From positions 39,701,201-39,765,200 of the forward strand of contig NC_079875.1 of the NCBI RefSeq assembly GCF_029227915.1: a stretch of 64,000 nucleotides of DNA, in the 5' to 3' direction. The position numbers were made by a program, and so were the translations under genes. Below, piece after piece: positions 46,961 through 61,900 of the stretch. This stretch comes from Hydractinia symbiolongicarpus. Taxonomy: Eukaryota > Cnidaria > Hydrozoa > Anthoathecata > Hydractiniidae. The notes beneath the pieces are model-generated. The model did not search any database. It saw only the letters and a program-made list of their open reading frames with translations, and had not been told where the DNA came from. Position 1 is the stretch's first letter. Every line of letters begins with the position of its first letter.

Positions 46961-49900
46961 ATTACACTGGGCTCTGTGGTAGCGCTTCAATAAAGAATTA
47001 AGATAAAAAAGTCATTTTTTTATTGCGGGACCAATCCTAGCGATTATCTCGCGCTGAAGAAATAGCGGCAGTTTCAAAAACTACATTTCATTGACTTTCT
47101 AACGGTGTCAGTCCGTTTGAGTTTTAACGGTTGTGTCACATATTCGTACCAACATGTATTTAGCGATATTTTTTGATATTACTAGGTTGCATCGATTTTA
47201 ACAATGAAACGTTGACTGTGGGACTTAATTGAACTAACTTTGGACTGTGACCTGATAAATTAATAAATGAGACAATTGGACTCCAACAAATCACATTCTT
47301 CTTAATTTGACGTGATTGCCGGAACTCAGCGATTACACTGGGCTCTGTGGTAGCGCTTCAATTAAGAATTAAGATAAAAAAGTCATTTTTTTATTGCGGG
47401 ACCAATCCTAGCCATTATCTCGCTCTGAAGAAATAGCGGCAGTTTCAAAAACTACATTTCATTGACTTTCTCACGGTGTTAGTGCGTTTGAGTTACAACT
47501 GTTGGGTCACATATTCGTACCAACATGTATTTAGCGATAATTTTCTGATATTACTAGGTTGCAATGCTTTTAACAATGAAACGATTGACTGTGGGACTTA
47601 ATAGCGCTGACTTTGGACTGTGACCTGATAAATGTGATAAATGAGACAATTGGACTCCAAGAAATAACATTCTTGTTAACCTTACGTGATTGCCGGAACT
47701 CAGCAATTACACTGGGCACTGTGGTAGCGCTTCATTTAAAAATTAAGCTAAAAAAGACATTTTTTTACTGTGGTACCTATCCTAGCCGTTAGCGCGCGCT
47801 AAAGAAATAGCGACAGTTTCAGGAACTACATTTCATTGACTTTCTAACGGTGTCAGTCCGTTTGAGTTACAACGGTTGTGTCACATATTCGTACAAACAT
47901 GTATTTAGCGATATTTTTCTGATATTACAAGGTTGCATCGCTTTTAACTATGAAACGATTGACTGTGGGACTTAATTGAGCTAACTTTGGACTGTCACCT
48001 GATAAATGAGATAAAAGAGACAATTGGACTCCAAGAAAAAACATTCTTCTTAATTTGACATGATTGCCGAAACTCAGCGATTACACTGGGCTCTGTGGTA
48101 GCGCTTCAATAAAGAATTAAGATAAAAAAGTCATTTTTTTATTGCGGGACCAATCCTAGCGATTATCTCGCGCTGAAGAAATAGCGGCAGTTTGAAAAAC
48201 TACATTTCATTGACTTTCTAACGGTGTCCGTCCGTTTGAGTTTCAACGGTTGTGTCACATATTCGTACAAACATGTATTTAGCGATATTTTTCTGATATT
48301 ACAAGGTTGCATCGCTTTTAACTATGAAACGATTGACTGTGGGACTTAATTGAGCTAACTTTGGACTGTCACCTGATAAATGAGATAAAAGAGACAATTG
48401 GACTCCAAGAAAAAACATTCTTCTTAATTTGACATGATTGCCGAAACTCAGCGATTACACTGGGCTCTGTGGTAGCGCTTCAATAAAGAATTAAGATAAA
48501 AAAGTCATTTTTTTATTGCGGGACCAATCCTAGCGATTATCTCGCGCTGAAGAAATAGCGGCAGTTTGAAAAACTACATTTCATTGACTTTCTAACGGTG
48601 TCAGTCCGTTTGAGTTTCAACGGTTGTGTCACATATTCGTACCAACATGTATTTAGAGATATTTTTCGATATTACTAGGTTGCATCGCTTTTAGCAATGA
48701 AACGATTGACTGTGGGACTTAATTGAGCTAACTTTGGACTGTCACCTGATAAATGTGATAAAGGAGACAATTGGACTGCAAGAAAAAACATTCTTCTTAA
48801 TTTGACATGTTTGCCGAAATTCAGCGATTACACTGGGCTCTGTGGTAGCGCTTCATTTAAGAATTATGATAAAAAAAGTCATTTTTTTATTGTGGGACCA
48901 ATCCTAGCAATTATCGCGCGCTGAGGAAATAGCGACAGTTTCAAAAACTACATTTCATTGACTTTCTAACGGTTTCAGTCCGTTTGAGTTTCAAGGGTTG
49001 TGTCACATATTCGTACCAACATGTATTTAGCGATATTTTTTTGATATTACTAGGTTGCATCGCTTTTAACAATGAAACGTTGACTGTGAGACTTAATTGA
49101 ACTAACTTTGGACTGTGACCTGATATTTGTGATAAATGAGACAATTGGACTCCAAGAAATAACATTCTTGTTAATTTGACGTGATTGCCGGAACTCAGCG
49201 ATTACACTAGGCACTGTGGTAGCGCTTCATTTAAAAATTAAGATACAAAAAGTCATTTTTTTATTGTGGTACCAATCCTAGCCGTTATCGCGCGCTAAAG
49301 AAATAGCGACAGTTTCAAGAACTACATTTCATTGACTTTCTAACGGTGTCAGTCCGTTTGAGTTACAACGGTTGTGTCACATATTCGTACCAACATGTAT
49401 TTAGCGATATTTTTCTGATATTATTAGGTCGCATCGCTTTTAACTATGAAACAGTTGACTGTGGGACTTAATTGAGCTAACTTTGGACTGTGACCTGATA
49501 AATGTGATAAATGAGACAATTGGACTCCAAGAAATAACATTCTTGTTAACCTTACGTGATTGCCGGAACTCAGCAATTACACTGGGCACTGTGGTAGCGC
49601 TTCATTTAAAAATTAAGCTAAAAAAGACATTTTTTTACTGTGGTACCTATCCTAGCCGTTAGCGCGCGCTAAAGAAATAGCGACAGTTTCAGGAACTACA
49701 TTTCATTGACTTTCTAACGGTGTCAGTCCGTTTGAGTTACAACGGTTGGGTCACATATTCGTACCAACATGTATTTAGCGATATTTTTCTGATATTACTA
49801 GGTTGCATCGCTTTTAACTATGAAACGATTGACTGTGGGACTTAATTGAGCTAACTTTGGACTGTCACCTGATAAATGTGATAAAAGAGACAATTGGACT

Positions 49901-50440
49901 CCAAGAAAAAACACTCTTTTTAATTTGACATGATTGCCGAAACTCAGCGATTACACTGGGCTCTGTGGTAGCGCTTCATTTAAGAATTATGTTAAAAAAA
50001 GTCATTTTTTTATTGTGGGACCAATCCTAGCCATTATCCTGCGCTGATGAAATAGCGACAGTTTCAAAAACTACATTTCATTGACTTTCTAACGGTGTCA
50101 GTCCGTTTGAGTTTCAACGGTTGTGTCACATATTCGTACCAACATGTATTTAGCGATATTTTTCTGACATTACTAGGTTGCCTCGCTTTTAACAATGAAA
50201 CGATTGACTGTTGGACTTAATTGAGCTAACTGTGTACTGTCACCTGATAAATGTGATAAATGAGACAATTGGACTCCAAGAAATAACATTCTTCTTAATT
50301 TGACGTGATTGCCGGAACTCAGCGATTACACTGGGCACTGTGGTAGCGCTTCATTTAAAAATTAAGATACAAAAAGTCATTTTTTTATTGCGGGACCAAT
50401 CCTAGCCATTATCTCGCGCTGAAGAAATAGCAGCAGTTTC
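46961..50440 (+). repeat. Satellite monomers, mixed, including a recent monomer doublet
   Basis: Classes are mixed. A monomer with gttaaccttacgtg and cagtttcaggaactac occurs near 47677 and again near 49547, about 1870 bp apart. The monomer with cgtacaaacatg occurs twice in succession. A monomer near 48650 has tttagagatat and a shortened tttttcgatatt. Nothing but satellite is visible. Confidence 0.82.
47888..48633 (+). repeat. Two adjacent near-identical monomers
   Basis: The segments from about 47888 and from about 48261 share cgtacaaacatg, gatattacaagg, caataaagaattaag, cctagcgattatc and cagtttgaaaaac, at an offset of 373 bp. By eye they hardly differ from 47891 to 48200 against 48264 to 48573. 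This is the clearest single-monomer duplication in the window and implies a very recent exchange. Confidence 0.85.
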
Positions 50441-53270
50441 AAAAACTACATTTCATTGACGTTCTAACGGTGTTAGTCGGTTTGAGTTACAACGGTTGGG
50501 TCACATATTCGTACCAACATGTATTTAGCGATATTTTTCTGATATTACCAGGTTGCATCGCTTTTAACTATGAAACGATTGACTGTGGGACTTAATTGAG
50601 CTATCTTTCGACTGTCACCTGATAAATGAGATAAAAGAGACAATTGGACTCCAAGAAAAAACATTCTTCTTAATTTGACATGATTGCCGAAACTCAGCGA
50701 TTACACTGGGCTCTGTGGTAGCGCTTCAATTAAGAATTAAGATAAAAAAGTCATTTTTTATTGCGGGACCAATCCTAGCCATTATCTCGCGCTGAAGAAA
50801 TAGCGGCAGTTTCAAAAACTACATTTCATTGACTTTCTAACGGTGTCAGTCCGTTTGAGTTTTAACGGTTGTGTCACATATTCGTACCAACATGTATTTA
50901 GCGATATTTTTTTGATATTACTAGGTTGCATCGCTTTTAACAATGAAACGTTGACTGTGGGACTTAATTGAACTAACTTTGGACTGTGACCTGATAAATG
51001 TGATAAATGAGACAATTGGACTCCAAGAAATAACATTCTTCTTAATTTGCCGTGATTGCCGGAATTCAGCGATTACACTGGGCTCTGTGGTAGCGCTTCA
51101 ATTAAGAATTAAGATAAAAAAAGTCATTTTTTGACTTTCTAACGTGTCAGTCCGTTTGAGTTACAACGGTTGGGTCACATATTCGTACCAACATGTATTT
51201 AGCGATATTTTTTTGATATTACTAGGTTGCATCGCTTTTAACAATGAAACGTTGACTGTGGGACTTAATTGAATTAACTTTGGACTGTGACCTGATAAAT
51301 GTGATAAATGAGACAATTGGACTCCAAGAAATAACATTCTTCTTAATTTGACGTGATTGCCGGAACTCAGCGATTACACTGGGCTCTGTGGTAGCGCTTC
51401 AATTAAGAATTAAGATAAAAAAGTCATTTTTTTATTGCGGGACAAATCCTAGCCATTATCCTGCGCTGATGAAATAGCGACAGTTTCAAAAACTACATTT
51501 CATTGACTTTCTAACGGTGTCAGTCCGTTTGAGTTTCAACGGTTGTGTCACATATTCGTACCAACATGTATTTAGCGATATTTTTCTGATATTACTAGGT
51601 TGCATCGCTTTTAACAATGAAACGATTGACTGTTGGACTTAATTGAGCTAACTGTGTACTGTCACCTGATAAATGTGATAAATGAGACAATTGGACTCCA
51701 AGAAATAACATTCTTGTTAATTTGACGTGATTGCCGGAACTCAGCGATTACACTGGGCACTGTGGTAGCGCTTCATTTAAAAATTAAGATACAAAAAGTC
51801 ATTTTTTATTGCGGGACCAATCCTAGCCATTATCTCGCGCTGAAGAAATAGCGGCAGTTTCAAAAACTACATTTCATTGACGTTCTAACGGTGTTAGTCC
51901 GTTTGAGTTACAACGGTTGGGTCACATATTCGTACCAACATGTATTTAGCGATATTTTTCTGATATTACCAGGTTGCATCGCTTTTAACTATGAAACGAT
52001 TGACTGTGGGACTTAATTGAGCTAACTTTGGACTGTCACCTGATAAATGAGATAAAAGAGACAATTGGACTCCAAGAAAAAACATCCTTCTTAATTTGAC
52101 ATGATTGCCGAAACTCAGCGATTACACTGGACTCTGTGGTAGCGCTTCAATTAAGAATTAAGATAAAAAAGTCATTTTTTTTATATTGCGGGACCAATCC
52201 TAGCCATTATCTCGCGCTAAAGAAATAGCGGCAGTTTCAAAAACTACATTTCATTGACTTTCTAACGATGTCAGTCCGTTTGAGTTTTAACGGTTGTGTC
52301 ACATATTCGTACCAACATGTATTTAGCGATATTTTTTTGATATTACTAGGTTGCATCGCTTTTAACAATGAAACGTTGACTGTGGGACTTAATTGAACTA
52401 ACTTTGGACTGTGACCTGATGAATGTGATAAATGACACAATTGGACTCCAAGAAATAACATTCTTCTTAATTTGCCGTGATTGCCGGAACTCAACGATTA
52501 CACTGGGCTCTGTGGTAGCGCTTCAATTAAGAATTAAGATAAAAAAGTCATTTTTTGACTTTTTAACGTGTCAGTCCGTTTGAGTTACAACGGTTGGGTC
52601 ACATATTCGTACCAACATGTATTTAGCGATATTTTTTTGATATTACTAGGTTGCATCGCTTTTAACAATGAAAAGTTGACTGTGGGACTTAATTGAATTA
52701 ACTTTGGACTGTGACCTGATAAATGTGATAAATGAGACAATTGGACTCCAAGAAATAACATTCTTCTTAATTTGACGTGATTGCCGGAACTCAGCGATTA
52801 CACTGGGCTCTGTGGTAGCGCTTCAATTAAGAATTAAGATAAAAAAGTCATTTTTTTATTGCGGGACAAATCCTAGCCATTATCACGCGCTGAAGAAATA
52901 GCGGCAGTTTCAAAAACTACATTTCATTGACGTTCTAACGGTGTTAGTCCGTTTGAGTTACAACGGTTGGGTCACATATTCGTACCAACATGTATTTAGC
53001 GATATTTCTCTGATATTACTAGGTTGCATCGCCTTTAACTATGAAACGATTGACTGTGGGACTTAATTGAGCTAACTTTGGACTGTCACCTGATAAATGT
53101 GATAAAAGAGAAAATTGGACTCCAAGAAAAAACACTCTTTTTAATTTGACGTGATTGCCGGAACTCAGCGATTACACTGGGGACTGTGGTAGCGCTTCAT
53201 TTAAAAATTAAGATACAAAAAGTCATTTTTTTATTGCGGGACCAATCCTAGCCATTGTCTCGCGCTGAAG
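50441..53270 (+). repeat. HOR of about 1.42 kb containing the 301-bp truncated monomer
   Basis: The aaaaactac before the gacgttctaacggtgttag monomer lies at 50441 and 51862, and equivalent monomers start at 50812 and 52237 (offset 1421-1425 bp). Each unit includes a truncated monomer where gtcatttttt meets gacttt (about 51132 and 52556). Unlike the 42604 example, these have lost one G, reading aacgtgtcag. The second unit loses the gactgttggac monomer and is followed by a shorter arrangement. No gene. Confidence 0.83.
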
Positions 53271-55930
53271 AAATAGCGGCAGTTTCAAAAACTACATTTC
53301 ATTGACGTTCTAACGGTGTTAGTCCGTTTGAGTTACAACGGTTGGGTCACATATTCGTACCAACATGTATTTAGCGATATTTTTCTGATATTACCAGGTT
53401 GCATCGCTTTTAACTATGAAACGATTGACTGTGGGACTTAATTGAGCTAACTTTGGACTGTCACCTGATAAATGTGATAAAAGAGAAAACTGGACTCCAA
53501 AAAAAAACACTCTTTTTAATTTGACATGATTGCCGAAACTCAGCGATTACACTGGGCTCTGTGGTAGCGCTTCATTTAAGAATTATGTTAAAAAAACTCA
53601 TTTTTTTTTTGTGGGACCAATCCTAGCCATTATCCCGCGCTGATGAAATAGCGACAGTTTCAAAAACTACATTTCATTGACTTTCTAACGGTGTCAGTCC
53701 GTTTGAGTTTCAACGGTTGTGTCAGATATTCGTACCAACATGTATTTAGCGATATTTTTCTGATATTACTAGGTTGCATCGCTTTTAACAATGAATCGAT
53801 TGACTGTTGGACTTAATTGAGCTAACTGTGTACTGTCACCTGATAAATGTGATAAATGAGACAATTGGACTCCAAGAAATAACATTCTTGTTAATTTGAC
53901 GTGATTGCCGGAACTCAGCGATTACACTGGGCACTGTGGTAGCGCTTCATTTAAAAATTAAGATACAAAAAGTCATTTTTTTATTGCGGGACCAATCCTA
54001 GCCATTATCTCGCGCTGAAGAAATAGCGGCAGTTTCAAAAACTACATTTCATTGACGTTCTAACGGTGTTAGTCCGTTTGAGTTACAACGGTTGGGTCAC
54101 ATATACGTACCAACATGTATTTAGCGATATTTTCCTGATATTACTAGGTTGCATCGCTTTTAACTATGAAACGATTGACTGTGGGACTTAATTGAGCTAA
54201 CTTTGGACTGTCACCTGATAAATGAGATAAAAGAGACAATTGGACTCCAAGAAGAAACATTCTTCTTAATTTGACATGATCGCCGAAACTCAGCGATTAC
54301 ACTGGGCTCTGTGGTAGCGCTTCAATTAAGAATTAAGATAAAAAAGTCATTTTTTTATTGCGGGACCAATCCTAGCCATTATCTTACGCTGAAGAAATAG
54401 CGGCAGTTTCAAAAACTACATTTCATTGACTTTCTAACGGTGTCAGTCCGTTTGAGTTTTAACGGTTGTGTCACATATTCGTACCAACATGTATTTAGCG
54501 ATATTTTTTTGATATTACTAGGTTGCATCGCTTTTAACAATGAAACGTTGACTGTGGGACTTAATTGAATTAACTTTGGACTGTGACCTGATAAATGTGA
54601 TAAATGAGACAATTGGACTCCAAGAAATAACATTCTTCTTAATTTGCCGTGATTGCCGGAACTCAGCGATTACATTGGGCTCTGTGGTAGCGCTTCAATT
54701 AAGAATTAAGATAAAAAAGTCATTTTTTGACTTTCTAACGTGTCAGTTCGTTTGAGTTACAACATTTGGGTCACATATTCGTACCAACATGTATTTAGCG
54801 ATATTTTTTTGATATTACTAGGTTGCATCGCTTTTAACAATGAAACGTTGATTGTGGGACTTAATTGAATTAACTTTGGACTGTGACCTGATAAATGTGA
54901 TAAATGAGACAATGGGACTCCATGAAATAACATTCTTCTTAATTTGACGTGATTGCCGGAACTCAGCGATTACACTGGGCTCTGTGGTAGCGCTTCAATT
55001 AAGAATTAAGATAAAAAAGTCATATTTTTATTGCGAGACGAATCCTAGCCATTATCTCGCGCTGAAGAAATAGCGGCAGTTTCAAAAACTACATTTCATT
55101 GACGTTCTAACGGTGTTAGTCCGTTTGGGTTACAACGGTTGGGTCACATATTCGTACCAACATGTATTTAGCGATATTTTTCTGATATTAACAGGTTGCA
55201 TCGCTTTTAACTATGAAACGATTGACTGTGGGACTTAATTGAGATAACTTTGGACTGTCACCTGATAAATGAGATAAAAGAGACAATTGGACTCCAAGAA
55301 AAAACATTCTTCTTAATTTGACATGATTGCCGAAACTCAGCGATTACACTGGGCTCTGTGGTAGCGCTTCAATTAAGAATTAAGATAAAAAAGTCATTTT
55401 TTTATTGCGGGACCAATCCTAGCCATTATCTCGCGCTGAAGAAATAGCGGCAGTTTCAAAAACTACATTTCATTGACTTTCTAACGGTGTCAGTCCGTTT
55501 GAGTTTTAACGGTTGTGTCACATATTCGTACCAACATGTATTTAGCGATATTTTTTGATATTACTAGGTTGCATCGCTTTTAACAATGAAACGTTGACTG
55601 TGGGACTTAATTGAACTAACTTTGGACTGTGACCTGATAAATGTGATAAATGAGACAATTGGACTCCAAGAAATAACATTCTTGTTAATTTGACGTGATT
55701 GCCGAAACTCAGCGATTACACTGGGCACTGTGGTAGCGCTTCATTTAAAAATTAATCTAAAAAAAGACATTTTTTTACTGCGGGACCTATCCTAACCGTT
55801 AGCGCGCGCTAAAGAAATAGCGACAGTTTCAAGAACTACATTTCATTGACTTTCTAACGGTGTCAGTCCGTTTGAGTTACAACGGTTGGGTCACATATTC
55901 GTACCAACATGTATTTAGCGATATTTTTCT
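53271..55930 (+). repeat. Satellite block, older copy of the 2.9-kb HOR
   Basis: From about 54.18 to 55.86 kb the order and markers match 59.71-61.39 kb at an offset of 5528 bp. These include agaagaaacattc, gatcgccgaaac, tatcttacgctg, the truncated monomer at about 54729 with gtcagttcg and acaacattt, the ccatgaaataac variant, and tgatattaacagg. This copy differs at several bases, such as gttgattgtggg near 54847 and catatttttattgcgag near 55021, so it is more diverged than the two copies that follow. No gene. Confidence 0.85.
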
Positions 55931-58902
55931 GATATTACTAGGCTGCATCGCTTTTAACTATGAAACGATTGACTGTGGGACTTAATTGGGCAAACTTTGG
56001 ACTGTCACCTGATAAATGTGATAAAGGAGACAATTGGACTCCAAGAAAAAACATTCTTCTTAATTTGACATGATTGCCGAAACTCAGCGATTACACTGGG
56101 CTCTGTGGTAGCGCTTCATTTAAAAATTATGATAAAAAAAGTCATTTTTTTATTGTGGGACCAATCCTAGTCATTTTTGCGCGCTGAGGAAATAGCGACA
56201 GTTTTAAAAACTACATTTCATTGACTTTCTAACGGTGTCAGTCCGTTTGAGTTTCAACGGTTGTGTCACGTATTCGTACCAACATGTATTTAGCGATATT
56301 TTTCTGATATTACTAGGTTGCATCGCTTTTAACAATGAAACGATTGACTGTGGAACTTAATTGAGCAAACTTTGGACTGTGAACTGATAAATGTGATAAA
56401 TAAGACAATTGGACTCCAAGAAATAACATTCTTGTTAATTTGACGTGATTGCCGGAACTCAGCGGTTACACTGGGCACTGTGGTAGCGCTTCATTTAAAA
56501 ATTAAGCTAAAAAAAGTCATTTTTTTATTGTGGGACCAATCCTAGCCATTATCGCGCGCTGAGGAATTAGTGACAGTTTCAAAAACTACATTTCATTGAC
56601 TTTCTAACGGTGTCAGTCCGTTTGAGTTTCAACGGTTGGGTCACATATTCGTACCAACATATATTTAGCGATATTTTTCTGATATTACTAGGTTGCATCG
56701 CTTTTAACTATGAAACGATTGACTGTGGGACTTAATTGAGCTAACTTTGAACTGTCACCTGATAAATGTGATAAAAGAGACAATTGGACTCCAAGAAAAA
56801 ACATTCTTCTTAATTTGACATGATTGCCGAAACTCAGCGATTACACTGGGCTCTGTGGTAGCGCTTCATTTAAAAATTAAGCTAAAAAAAGACATTTTTT
56901 TACTGCGGGACCTATCCTAACCGTTAGCGCGCGCTAAAGAAATAGCGACGGTTTTAAGAACTACATTTCATTGACTTTCTAACGGTGTCAGTCCGTTTGA
57001 GTTACAACGGTTGGGTCACATATTCGTACCAACATGTATTTAGCGATATTTTTCTGATATTACTAGGTTGCATCGCTTTTAACTATGAAACGATTGACTG
57101 TGGGACTTAATTGGGCTAACTTTGGACTGTCACCTGATAAATGTGATAAAGGAGACAATTGGACTCCAAGAAAAAACATTCTTCTTAATTTGACATGATT
57201 GCCGAAACTCAGCGATTACACTGGGCTCTGTGGTAGCGCTTCATTTAAGAATTATGATAAAAAAAGTCATTTTTTTATTGTGGGACCAATCCTAGCAATT
57301 ATCGCGCGCTGAGGAAATAGCGACAGTTTCAAAAACTACATTTCATTGTCAGCCCGTTTGAGTTTCAAGGGTTGTGTCACATATTCGTACCAACATGTAT
57401 TTAGCGATATTTTTCTGATATTACTAGGCTGCATCGCTTTTAACTATGAAACGATTGACTGTGGGACTTAATTGGGCAAACTTTGGACTGTCACCTGATA
57501 AATGTGATAAAGGAGACAATTGGACTCCAAGAAAAAACATTCTTCTTAATTTGACATGATTGCCGAAACTCAGCGATTACACTGGGCTCTGTGGTAGCGC
57601 TTCATTTAAAAATTATGATAAAAAAAGTCATTTTTTTATTGTGGGACCAATCCTAGTCATTTTTGCGCGCTGAGGAAATAGCGACAGTTTTAAAAACTAC
57701 ATTTCATTGACTTTCTAACGGTGTCAGTCCGTTTGAGTTTCAACGGTTGTGTCACGTATTCGTACCAACATGTATTTAGCGATATTTTTCTGATATTACT
57801 AGGTTGCATCGCTTTTAACAATGAAACGATTGACTGTGGAACTTAATTGAGCAAACTTTGGACTGTGAACTGATAAATGTGATAAATAAGACAATTGGAC
57901 TCCAAGAAATAACATTCTTGTTAATTTGACGTGATTGCCGGAACTCAGCGGTTACACTGGGCACTGTGGTAGCGCTTCATTTAAAAATTAAGCTAAAAAA
58001 AGTCATTTTTTTATTGTGGGACCAATCCTAGCCATTATCGCGCGCTGAGGAATTAGTGACAGTTTCAAAAACTACATTTCATTGACTTTCTAACGGTGTC
58101 AGTCCGTTTGAGTTTCAACGGTTGGGTCACATATTCGTACCAACATATATTTAGCGATATTTTTCTGATATTACTAGGTTGCATCGCTTTTAACTATGAA
58201 ACGATTGACTGTGGGACTTAATTGAGCTAACTTTGAACTGTCACCTGATAAATGTGATAAAAGAGACAATTGGACTCCAAGAAAAAACATTCTTCTTAAT
58301 TTGACATGATTGCCGAAACTCAGCGATTACACTGGGCTCTGTGGTAGCGCTTCATTTAAAAATTAAGCTAAAAAAAGACATTTTTTTACTGCGGGACCTA
58401 TCCTAACCGTTAGCGCGCGCTAAAGAAATAGCGACGGTTTTAAGAACTACATTTCATTGACTTTCTAACGGTGTCAGTCCGTTTGAGTTACAACGGTTGG
58501 GTCACATATTCGTACCAACATGTATTTAGCGATATTTTTCTGATATTACTAGGTTGCATCGCTTTTAACTATGAAACGATTGACTGTGGGACTTAATTGG
58601 GCTAACTTTGGACTGTCACCTGATAAATGTGATAAAGGAGACAATTGGACTCCAAGAAAAAACATTCTTCTTAATTTGACATGATTGCCGAAACTCAGCG
58701 ATTACACTGGGCTCTGTGGTAGCGCTTCATTTAAGAATTATGATAAAAAAAGTCATTTTTTTATTGTGGGACCAATCCTAGCAATTATCGCGCGCTGAGG
58801 AAATAGCGACAGTTTCAAAAACTACATTTCATTGACTTTCTAACGGTGTCAGCCCGTTTGAGTTTCAAGGGTTGTGTCACATATTCGTACCAACATGTAT
58901 TT
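55931..58902 (+). repeat. 1486-bp tandem duplication (four monomers), two copies
   Basis: gatattactaggctgc occurs at 55931 and 57417, and cctagtcatttttgcg at about 56167 and 57653, an offset of 1486 bp. Rare markers such as gtcacgtattcg, gtgaactgataaatg, cagcggttacactgg and cgacggttttaagaac are in both. Near the end of the first copy about 14 bp are missing (tttcattgtcagcccg at about 57340), while the second copy has the full tttcattgac segment at about 58840. No gene. Confidence 0.88.
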
Positions 58903-61900
58903 AGCGATATTTTTTTGATATTACTAGGTTGCATCGCTTTTAACAATGAAACGATTGACTGTGGAACTTAATTGAGCTAACTTTGGACTGTAAACTGATA
59001 AATGTGATAAATAAGACAATTGGACTCCAAGAAATAACATTCTTGTTAATTTGACGTGATTGCCGGAACTCAGCGGTTACACTGGGCACTGTGGTAGCGC
59101 TTCATTTAAAAATTAAGCTAAAAGAAGTCATTTTTTTATTGTGGGACCAATCGTAGCCATTATCGCGCGCTGAGGAAATAGCGACAGTTTCAAAAACTAC
59201 ATTTCATTGACTTTCTAACGGTGTCAGTCCGTTTGAGTTTCAACGGTTGGGTCACATATTCGTACCAACATATATTTAGCGATATTTTTCTGATATTACT
59301 AGGTTGCATCGCTTTTAACAATGAAACGTTGACTGTGGGACTTAATTGAATTAACTTTGGACTGTGACCTGATAAATGTGATAAATGAGACAATTGGACT
59401 CCAAGAAATAACATTCTTCTTAATTTGACGTGATTGCCGGAACTCAGCGATTATACTGGGCTCTGTGGTAGCGCTTCAATTAAGAATTAAGATAAAAAAG
59501 TCATTTTTTTATTGCGGGACAAATCCTAGCCATTATCTCGCGCTGAAGAAATAGCGGCAGTTTCAAAAACTACATTTCATTGACGTTCTAACGGTGTTAG
59601 TCCGTTTGAGTTACAACGGTTGGGTCACATATTCGTACCAACATGTATTTAGCGATATTTTTCTGATATTACTAGGTTGCATCGCTTTTAACTATGAAAC
59701 GATTGACTGTGGGACTTAATTGAGCTAACTTTGGACTGTCACCTGATAAATGAGATAAAAGAGACAATTGGACTCCAAGAAGAAACATTCTTCTTAATTT
59801 GACATGATCGCCGAAACTCAGCGATTACACTGGGCTCTGTGGTAGCGCTTCAATTAAGAATTAAGATAAAAAAGTCATTTTTTTATTGCGGGACCAATCC
59901 TAGCCATTATCTTACGCTGAAGAAATAGCGGCAGTTTCAAAAACTACATTTCATTGACTTTCTAACGGTGTCAGTCCGTTTGAGTTTTAACGGTTGTGTC
60001 ACATATTCGTACCAACATGTATTTAGCGATATTTTTTTGATATTACTAGGTTGCATCGCTTTTAACAATGAAACGTTGACTGTGGGACTTAATTGAATTA
60101 ACTTTGGACTGTGACCTGATAAATGTGATAAATGAGACAATTGGACTCCAAGAAATAACATTCTTCTTAATTTGCCGTGATTGCCGGAACTCAGCGATTA
60201 CATTGGGCTCTGTGGTAGCGCTTCAATTAAGAATTAAGATAAAAAAGTCATTTTTTGACTTTCTAACGTGTCAGTTCGTTTGAGTTACAACATTTGGGTC
60301 ACATATTCGTACCAACATGTATTTAGCGATATTTTTTTGATATTACTAGGTTGCATCGCTTTTAACAATGAAACGTTGACTGTGGGACTTAATTGAATTA
60401 ACTTTGGACTGTGACCTGATAAATGTGATAAATGAGACAATTGGACTCCATGAAATAACATTCTTCTTAATTTGACGTGATTGCCGGAACTCAGCGATTA
60501 CACTGGGCTCTGTGGTAGCGCTTCAATTAAGAATTAAGATAAAAAAGTCATTTTTTTATTGCGGGACGAATCCTAGCCATTATCTCGCGCTGAAGAAATA
60601 GCGGCAGTTTCAAAAACTACATTTCATTGACGTTCTAACGGTGTTAGTCCGTTTGGGTTACAACGGTTGGGTCACATATTCGTACCAACATGTATTTAGC
60701 GATATTTTTCTGATATTAACAGGTTGCATCGCTTTTAACTATGAAACGATTGACTGTGGGACTTAATTGAGATAACTTTGGACTGTCACCTGATAAATAA
60801 GATAAAAGAGACAATTGGACTCCAAGAAAAAACATTCTTCTTAATTTGACATGATTGCCGAAACTCAGCGATTACACTGGGCTCTGTGGTAGCGCTTCAA
60901 TTAAGAATTAAGATAAAAAAGTCATTTTTTTATTGCGGGACCAATCCTAGCCATTATCTCGCGCTGAAGAAATAGCGGCAGTTTCAAAAACTACATTTCA
61001 TTGACTTTCTAACGGTGTCAGTCCGTTTGAGTTTTAACGGTTGTGTCACATATTCGTACCAACATGTATTTAGCGATATTTTTTGATATTACTAGGTTGC
61101 ATCGCTTTTAACAATGAAACGTTGACTGTGGGACTTAATTGAACTAACTTTGAACTGTGACCTGATAAATGTGATAAATGAGACAATTGGACTCCAAGAA
61201 ATAACATTCTTGTTAATTTGACGTGATTGCCGAAACTCAGCGATTACACTGGGCACTGTGGTAGCGCTTCATTTAAAAATTAATCTAAAAAAAGACATTT
61301 TTTTACTGCGGGACCTATCCTAACCGTTAGCGCGCGCTAAAGAAATAGCGACAGTTTCAAGAACTACATTTCATTGACTTTCTAACGGTGTCAGTCCTTT
61401 TGAGTTACAACGGTTGGGTCACATATTCGTACCAACATGTATTTAGCGATATTTTTCTGATATTACTAGGCTGCATCGCTTTTAACTATGAAACGATTGA
61501 CTGTGGGACTTAATTGGGCAAACTTTGGACTGTCACCTGATAAATGTGATAAAGGAGACAATTGGACTCCAAGAAAAAACATTCTTCTTAATTTGACATG
61601 ATTGCCGAAACTCAGCGATTACACTGGGCTCTGTGGTAGCGCTTCATTTAAGAATTATGATAAAAAAAGTCATTTTTTTATTGTGGGACCAATCCTAGCA
61701 ATTATCGCGCGCTGAGGAAATAGCGACAGTTTCAAAAACTACATTTCATTGACTTTCTAACGGTGTCAGCCCGTTTGAGTTTCAAGGGTTGTGTCACATA
61801 TTCGTACCAACATGTATTTAGCGATATTTTTTTGATATTACTAGGTTGCATCGCTTTTAACAATGAAACGATTGACTGTGGAACTTAATTGAGCTAACTT

